A DNA stretch of 35,688 bases from Nitrospira lenta (GTDB lineage: Bacteria > Nitrospirota > Nitrospiria > Nitrospirales > Nitrospiraceae): contig CAMDPZ010000022.1 of assembly GCA_945905765.1 (NCBI GenBank), forward strand, positions 1-35,688, read 5' to 3'. This document shows positions 32,294 through 35,688 of the stretch, piece after piece. Below the pieces are notes generated by a model. It was given only the letters and a program-made list of their open reading frames with translations, had not been told where the DNA came from and did no database searches. The number at the start of each line of letters is the position of its first letter. The first letter of the stretch is position 1. The position numbers and the translations under genes were made by a program.

Positions 32294-33385
32294 TCAGACG
32301 TTGAAGCGGAAGTGCATCACATCGCCGTCCTGCACCACGTATTCCTTGCCTTCCAGCCGCATCTTTCCTTTTTCCTTCGCGCCAGCTTCGCCCTTGCAGG
32401 CGATGAAGTCCTCGTAGCTGATTACCTCTGCGCGGATGAAGCCCTTCTCGAAATCGCCATGGATGACGCCGGCGGCTTGCGGGGCCGTGTCGCCGACATG
32501 AATGGTCCAGGCGCGGACTTCCTTCACGCCAGCGGTAAAGTAGGTCTGCAGCCCCAGTACCTGGTAGGCCGTGCGAATCAGGCGGTTGAGTCCCGGCTCG
32601 GCCATGCCGGCATCGGTCAGGAATTCCAGTTTTTCCTCGTCTGAGAGACCGGAGATTTCCGATTCCAGCGCCGCGCAAATGGCCACGACAGGGGCCCCTT
32701 CTCGTGCGGCGAATTCTTCCAGACGGGTCAAGAGGGGATTGTTCGCGAACCCTTTTTCCGCCACGTTGGCCACGTACATGACGGGCTTGATGGTGAGGAG
32801 ACAGAGCGGCTTGAGCAAGGCGATCTGCGCCGCATCCAGCTTCATCGCGCGGGCCGGTGTGCCCTGGTTCAGGCAGGCCGCCACTTGCTCCAGCAGTTCG
32901 CCCAGTTTCGCCGCATCTTTATTGCCGGCGCGTACGAGTTTCACGTTTTTTTCCTGGGCCTTTTCCACCGTGGTCAGGTCCGCCAGCGCCAGCTCCGTGA
33001 TGATGGTGGCAATGTCGGAAATGGGATCGACTTTGCCCGCCACGTGAATCACGTTGTCGTCCTCGAAACAGCGCACCACGTTTACGATTCCGTCGGTCTC
33101 GCGAATGTTGGCGAGGAACTGGTTGCCCAAGCCTTCGCCCTTCGAAGCTCCGGCCACCAGCCCGGCGATGTCTACGAACTCGGTGGTGGCATATTGCATC
33201 TTCTGCGGTTTGACGATGTCGGCCAGTGCCTGCATTCGCGGATCCGGCACTTCCACGATGCCGATGTTCGGCTCGATGGTGCAGAAGGGATAGTTTTCCG
33301 CGGCGATTCCCGACTTGGTCAGGGCATTGAAGAGGGTGGACTTGCCCACGTTGGGCAGCCCGACGATTCCGCATTTCACGCTCAT
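32294..33385 (-). CDS. ychF: Obg-family GTPase/ATPase YchF
   Basis: The 363-residue protein starts [20 protein letters not shown] (P loop, 9-17), and has [20 protein letters not shown] (G3) and [12 protein letters not shown] at the G4 position. That last motif lacks the NKxD of GTPases and fits the known ATP preference of YchF/OLA1. The C-terminal TGS-like domain includes [18 protein letters not shown] and ends in [11 protein letters not shown]. YchF associates with ribosomes and affects redox and stress responses. Its length is standard. Confidence 0.97.
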   Translation of the reverse strand: MSVKCGIVGLPNVGKSTLFNALTKSGIAAENYPFCTIEPNIGIVEVPDPRMQALADIVKPQKMQYATTEFVDIAGLVAGASKGEGLGNQFLANIRETDGIVNVVRCFEDDNVIHVAGKVDPISDIATIITELALADLTTVEKAQEKNVKLVRAGNKDAAKLGELLEQVAACLNQGTPARAMKLDAAQIALLKPLCLLTIKPVMYVANVAEKGFANNPLLTRLEEFAAREGAPVVAICAALESEISGLSDEEKLEFLTDAGMAEPGLNRLIRTAYQVLGLQTYFTAGVKEVRAWTIHVGDTAPQAAGVIHGDFEKGFIRAEVISYEDFIACKGEAGAKEKGKMRLEGKEYVVQDGDVMHFRFNV

Positions 33386-33729
33386 GATAGTTCCTTCACA
33401 TTAATGGGATGCCGTTTGAGTCGTACCGTTTCCAACGTGCCGTCGAGGCTGGGGGGAAGGAAAAGCGGATGGCCCATTCTACTGGGTCAGGACCGGTCCG
33501 GTCCAGCCCTTCATGGCCCTGCAAGCAGGAGTTGAGAGAACCAGAAGCTTTGCTCCTTGGGCCGAGATGAGCGGGGCTTCCTGGGTGACGAGTTATCCTG
33601 TCAGGCTTGGATGAATGTTCCTTTGATATTTTTTCTGTTGTGATTGCAACTGTTCTGGACAGGTTGCGCCACATGATTTATTATCCCTCGTGGTATCTAC
33701 GTGTATCCAAAATGTGAGCGAGGAAATCG
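33386..33729. other. 344-bp divergent gap ychF / PagL-like
   Basis: No convincing gene is present; a 92-codon minus-strand frame here has no ribosome site and odd composition. The gap contains the likely PagL promoter at 33656-33684 and a GC-rich palindromic stretch (GGACCGGTCC) near 33493. Confidence 0.6.
33656..33684 (+). promoter_or_regulatory. Sigma-70-like promoter for the PagL-like gene
   Basis: TGGACA (33656-33661) and TATTAT (33679-33684) are separated by 17 bases, each matching 5 of 6 consensus bases. The start codon is at 33730, giving a leader of about 40 bases. Confidence 0.6.
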
Positions 33730-34401
33730 ATGAGAGAAGAGAAGGGGCTGCATCACGTGGTGTCTGGTGAAAGTGTCACGGGCGCTTCTCTCTCCTTGCA
33801 GAATTTGGCTCGTCGAATCGTCGTTGCCACAGTCTGGATGGTCATCCTGGCGACTACGGCGGTCGTGCCTTCCGCTCTTGCCCATCCCCATGAGGCCCAT
33901 ACGGACGTCGAGTTTCGTCTCGGGGCGGGAGTGGTCTGTGGAACTTGCATCGATAGGGAGACCTCTCCCTGGAGAGGCAAAGCGACGGCGCAGATATTTG
34001 CCGACCGGCTTTTCCCCGTCGCTTCTATCGGGGAGGGGACATTCGAGATCGGTCCCTACGTGAAAGGCGCATTGCTTGACGGGATGAACATTCCGCAAAT
34101 CGGGGGTGGAGTGGCCGCGGGGTATCAGCTCGGCAAGTACGAAGCCCTCGTGAACGTCGGCGCCGCGTACGCGCCGGAGCGTATCGGCGAGGTGAGATCA
34201 ACGGGGTTTTCTTCTCCCGGCCAGACGAAGCATACCTATGATCTTGGCTTTACGTTGCGGTATACCATCCAGCGCTATTTTCTTTCCGTCGGGTATCAGC
34301 ACAATTCCAACGGGAGAGATTTAGGGGTTAACTTTGCCGGCGGCAAAGGTGCCAACCACGGATACGATAATGTGTTCGCTGGTGTCGGAATCCACTTCTG
34401 A
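33730..34401 (+). CDS. PagL-like acyloxyacyl hydrolase, outer-membrane barrel
   Basis: The 223-residue protein has a long N-terminus with a signal peptide (about 28-51, core VVATVWMVILATTAVVPSAL), then alternating beta segments ending in VFAGVGIHF, the C-terminal aromatic of an outer-membrane barrel. VGYQHNSNGRDLG holds His191 and Ser193 in the H-x-S-N arrangement of PagL, which removes a 3-O-linked acyl chain from lipid A. The following GLU position is not clear. Activity is thus likely but unproven. GAGGAAATCG precedes the ATG. A His-rich stretch (AHPHEAH) lies just after the signal sequence. Confidence 0.75.
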   Translation: MREEKGLHHVVSGESVTGASLSLQNLARRIVVATVWMVILATTAVVPSALAHPHEAHTDVEFRLGAGVVCGTCIDRETSPWRGKATAQIFADRLFPVASIGEGTFEIGPYVKGALLDGMNIPQIGGGVAAGYQLGKYEALVNVGAAYAPERIGEVRSTGFSSPGQTKHTYDLGFTLRYTIQRYFLSVGYQHNSNGRDLGVNFAGGKGANHGYDNVFAGVGIHF

Positions 34402-34567
34402 TCTGTTAGACTCTCCATAGTCTCGAGCTGCGTTACGCGCCGTGACAGGTGTGAGGGCACGAGCTTCTCTTCCTGCTTCCTTCCGTACTACTCGTAATCA
34501 GATACAAGGACGAAACCTGTGCACCGTGATTTTTCCTTGCCGTTAGCCATCGCCAGCTGGTGTGGCC

Positions 34568-35688
34568 GTGAGTGAACCGCTCTTGGTGAACTGGACCGAG
34601 GCAGGCCAGGCCTGCTCTGCGCGCTGGCGCTCGGAATGGGGCTCGCCCGCGCCCACCCGCGTGGCCCTTGCCACTGACAAGATGACCGCCGACACAGCCT
34701 ATCGCCTGGCCTGCGAGGGGAGCGCGCTGCTGTGGCAAGGCGACTTCCAGAATGCCAGACAGTTGCTCAATGCGATGGCGCGGCGAGTCGACCGCCATCC
34801 TCCCAAGCCTGGCTCGTCGCCGGCTGAGAGCTTCCATCTACATCGGCAGGGCCAGTCCCTTCGCGCCCGCGTCTTGGGGATGCTGCTCGTGGCGCTCGAA
34901 GAGGACTATGAAGTGCGCCTGCCCCGTGCGCCGGATCTGCGCCTGGCCTGCACCGAGGCCTATGGTCCTGCTGACGGGCGCGCCCTGGTGTCGCTGCGCG
35001 AGCTGTTGGGGTTGATTGGCGCGCATGAATGGCGGAAGAAGGGCCTGGTGATCCCCGCAATCGGCGGGCGCATCTACCCGCACTATGGTGTGTTTTCTCC
35101 GGTTCGCAGCGAGTATGTGGGGCTGGTCGCCGAGACACCGTTGCCGTCCCAGACACGCGCCTTCGATATCGGGACCGGGACCGGTGTGTTGGCCGCGATT
35201 TTGGCGAAGCGCGGCGTCGCGCATATCGTGGCCACCGACCATGATCCTCGTGCCCTGGCTTGCGCCCTGGAGAACATTGCGAAGCTGGGACTCACCGCCA
35301 AAGTGGACGTGGTGCAGGCAGATCTCTTTCCCGAAGGCCGGGCGTCGCTCGTGGTCTGTAACCCGCCCTGGATTCCGGCGCGGCCCAGCTCTCCCATCGA
35401 ACATGCGATCTACGATCCCGAAAGCCGTATGTTGCGCGGATTCCTCAATGGCCTGGCCGCCCATCTGGAGCCGGGAGGAGAAGGCTGGCTGTTGCTCTCA
35501 AATCTGGCCGAACATCTGGGCCTGCGAACGAGGGAAGAACTGCTCGCCGCGGTTGCGACCGCGGGCCTTCGAGTGATCGGCAAGATCAGCGTCCGTCCGA
35601 CCCACCCCCGCGCCTCCGACCCGACAGACCCGCTCAGCGCCGCCCGAGCGGCGGAACTCACAACTCTCTGGCGTCTTGGGGCCCTCTA
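34568..35688 (+). CDS. Class I SAM methyltransferase with NPPW motif (window-end partial)
   Basis: The open frame from a GTG at 34568 runs to the window end (373 codons, then TA), so the stop is probably at or just past 35688. An in-frame TAG at 34544 limits the start. The N-terminal 170 residues are a substrate-recognition domain (FQNARQLLNAMARRV, GQSLRARVLGMLL). The Rossmann core has AFDIGTGTGVLAAILAKRG (motif I), VATDHDPRALACALEN (motif II) and VVCNPPWIPARPSS, the (N/D)PPY-like motif IV. The NPPW motif places it with N-methyltransferases acting on glutamine, adenine or guanine bases; the target here is not known. Confidence 0.82.
   Translation, partial: MSEPLLVNWTEAGQACSARWRSEWGSPAPTRVALATDKMTADTAYRLACEGSALLWQGDFQNARQLLNAMARRVDRHPPKPGSSPAESFHLHRQGQSLRARVLGMLLVALEEDYEVRLPRAPDLRLACTEAYGPADGRALVSLRELLGLIGAHEWRKKGLVIPAIGGRIYPHYGVFSPVRSEYVGLVAETPLPSQTRAFDIGTGTGVLAAILAKRGVAHIVATDHDPRALACALENIAKLGLTAKVDVVQADLFPEGRASLVVCNPPWIPARPSSPIEHAIYDPESRMLRGFLNGLAAHLEPGGEGWLLLSNLAEHLGLRTREELLAAVATAGLRVIGKISVRPTHPRASDPTDPLSAARAAELTTLWRLGAL

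Noticed and set aside
33396..33674. A 92-codon minus-strand frame in the ychF/PagL gap
   Set aside because: It has no ribosome-binding site, unusual composition and overlaps the likely PagL promoter.
1..35688. CRISPR arrays, prophage or integrative element
   Set aside because: No regularly spaced repeats, integrase, transposase or phage structural genes were seen, although tRNA genes were checked for attachment-like repeats at their 3' ends by eye.

Overview
The window reads as chromosomal DNA of a GC-rich Gram-negative bacterium, most likely a member of Nitrospirota close to Nitrospira. The main reasons are the overall protein similarity pattern, an OmpH/Skp-like chaperone and a PagL-like barrel that imply an outer membrane, and a 125-bp intergenic element of a kind I associate with Nitrospira genomes. 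The assignment is inference; no rRNA or marker search could be run. Gene density is high. I see no phage, insertion sequence or CRISPR array.

Layout. Positions 1-1807: an XRE-type regulator, a small coiled-coil protein and a SpoU/TrmH rRNA methyltransferase. Positions 1819-5760: surface-glycan genes, namely a nucleotide-sugar dehydrogenase divergent from a carbamoyltransferase, SxtJ-like membrane protein and 50-residue DUF5989-like peptide operon. Positions 5859-6209: an HTH regulator broken by an early stop codon. Positions 6331-9093, all on the minus strand: serS followed by tRNA-Ser(UGA), a two-gene unit (zinc ribbon plus unknown), tRNA-Ser(GCU) and tRNA-Phe(GAA). Positions 9281-10249: a rhodanese and an OmpH/Skp-like protein, convergent. 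Positions 10465-13890: an HD-GYP protein and a HEAT-repeat protein in one operon, apparently sharing an N-terminal domain. Positions 14074-15020: an SGNH esterase overlapping a thioredoxin-like protein. Positions 15030-17479: gnd-zwf, the oxidative pentose phosphate pathway. Positions 17626-19733: L-threonine aldolase, a 75-residue protein and a nucleotidyltransferase. Positions 20034-22808: a ProA homologue without the usual catalytic cysteine, then a SAM methyltransferase. Positions 23079-25007: a receiver-PAS-PAS-histidine kinase. Positions 25018-25540: a RelE/Phd-type toxin-antitoxin pair. Positions 25735-28350: a 32-residue Lys-rich protein and a large TPR protein with seven 42-residue repeats. 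Positions 28519-31665: a minus-strand run of SUI1, YaeQ, VF530, LETM1-like, saccharopine-dehydrogenase-like and a 58-residue protein. Positions 31848-35688: a small secreted protein, ychF, a PagL-like barrel and a methyltransferase cut by the window end.

The most notable non-coding signal is a dispersed palindromic repeat (10340-10464, 22809-22933, 28351-28474, and a degenerate left half at 21399-21457). Every copy begins at the base after a TAG stop codon. The three full copies show paired, compensating base changes in two nested stems, so a folded structure has been conserved. The other points I would check first are the Cys-to-Ser change in ProA, the domain shared by the HD-GYP and HEAT proteins, and the packing of serS with two tRNA-Ser genes.
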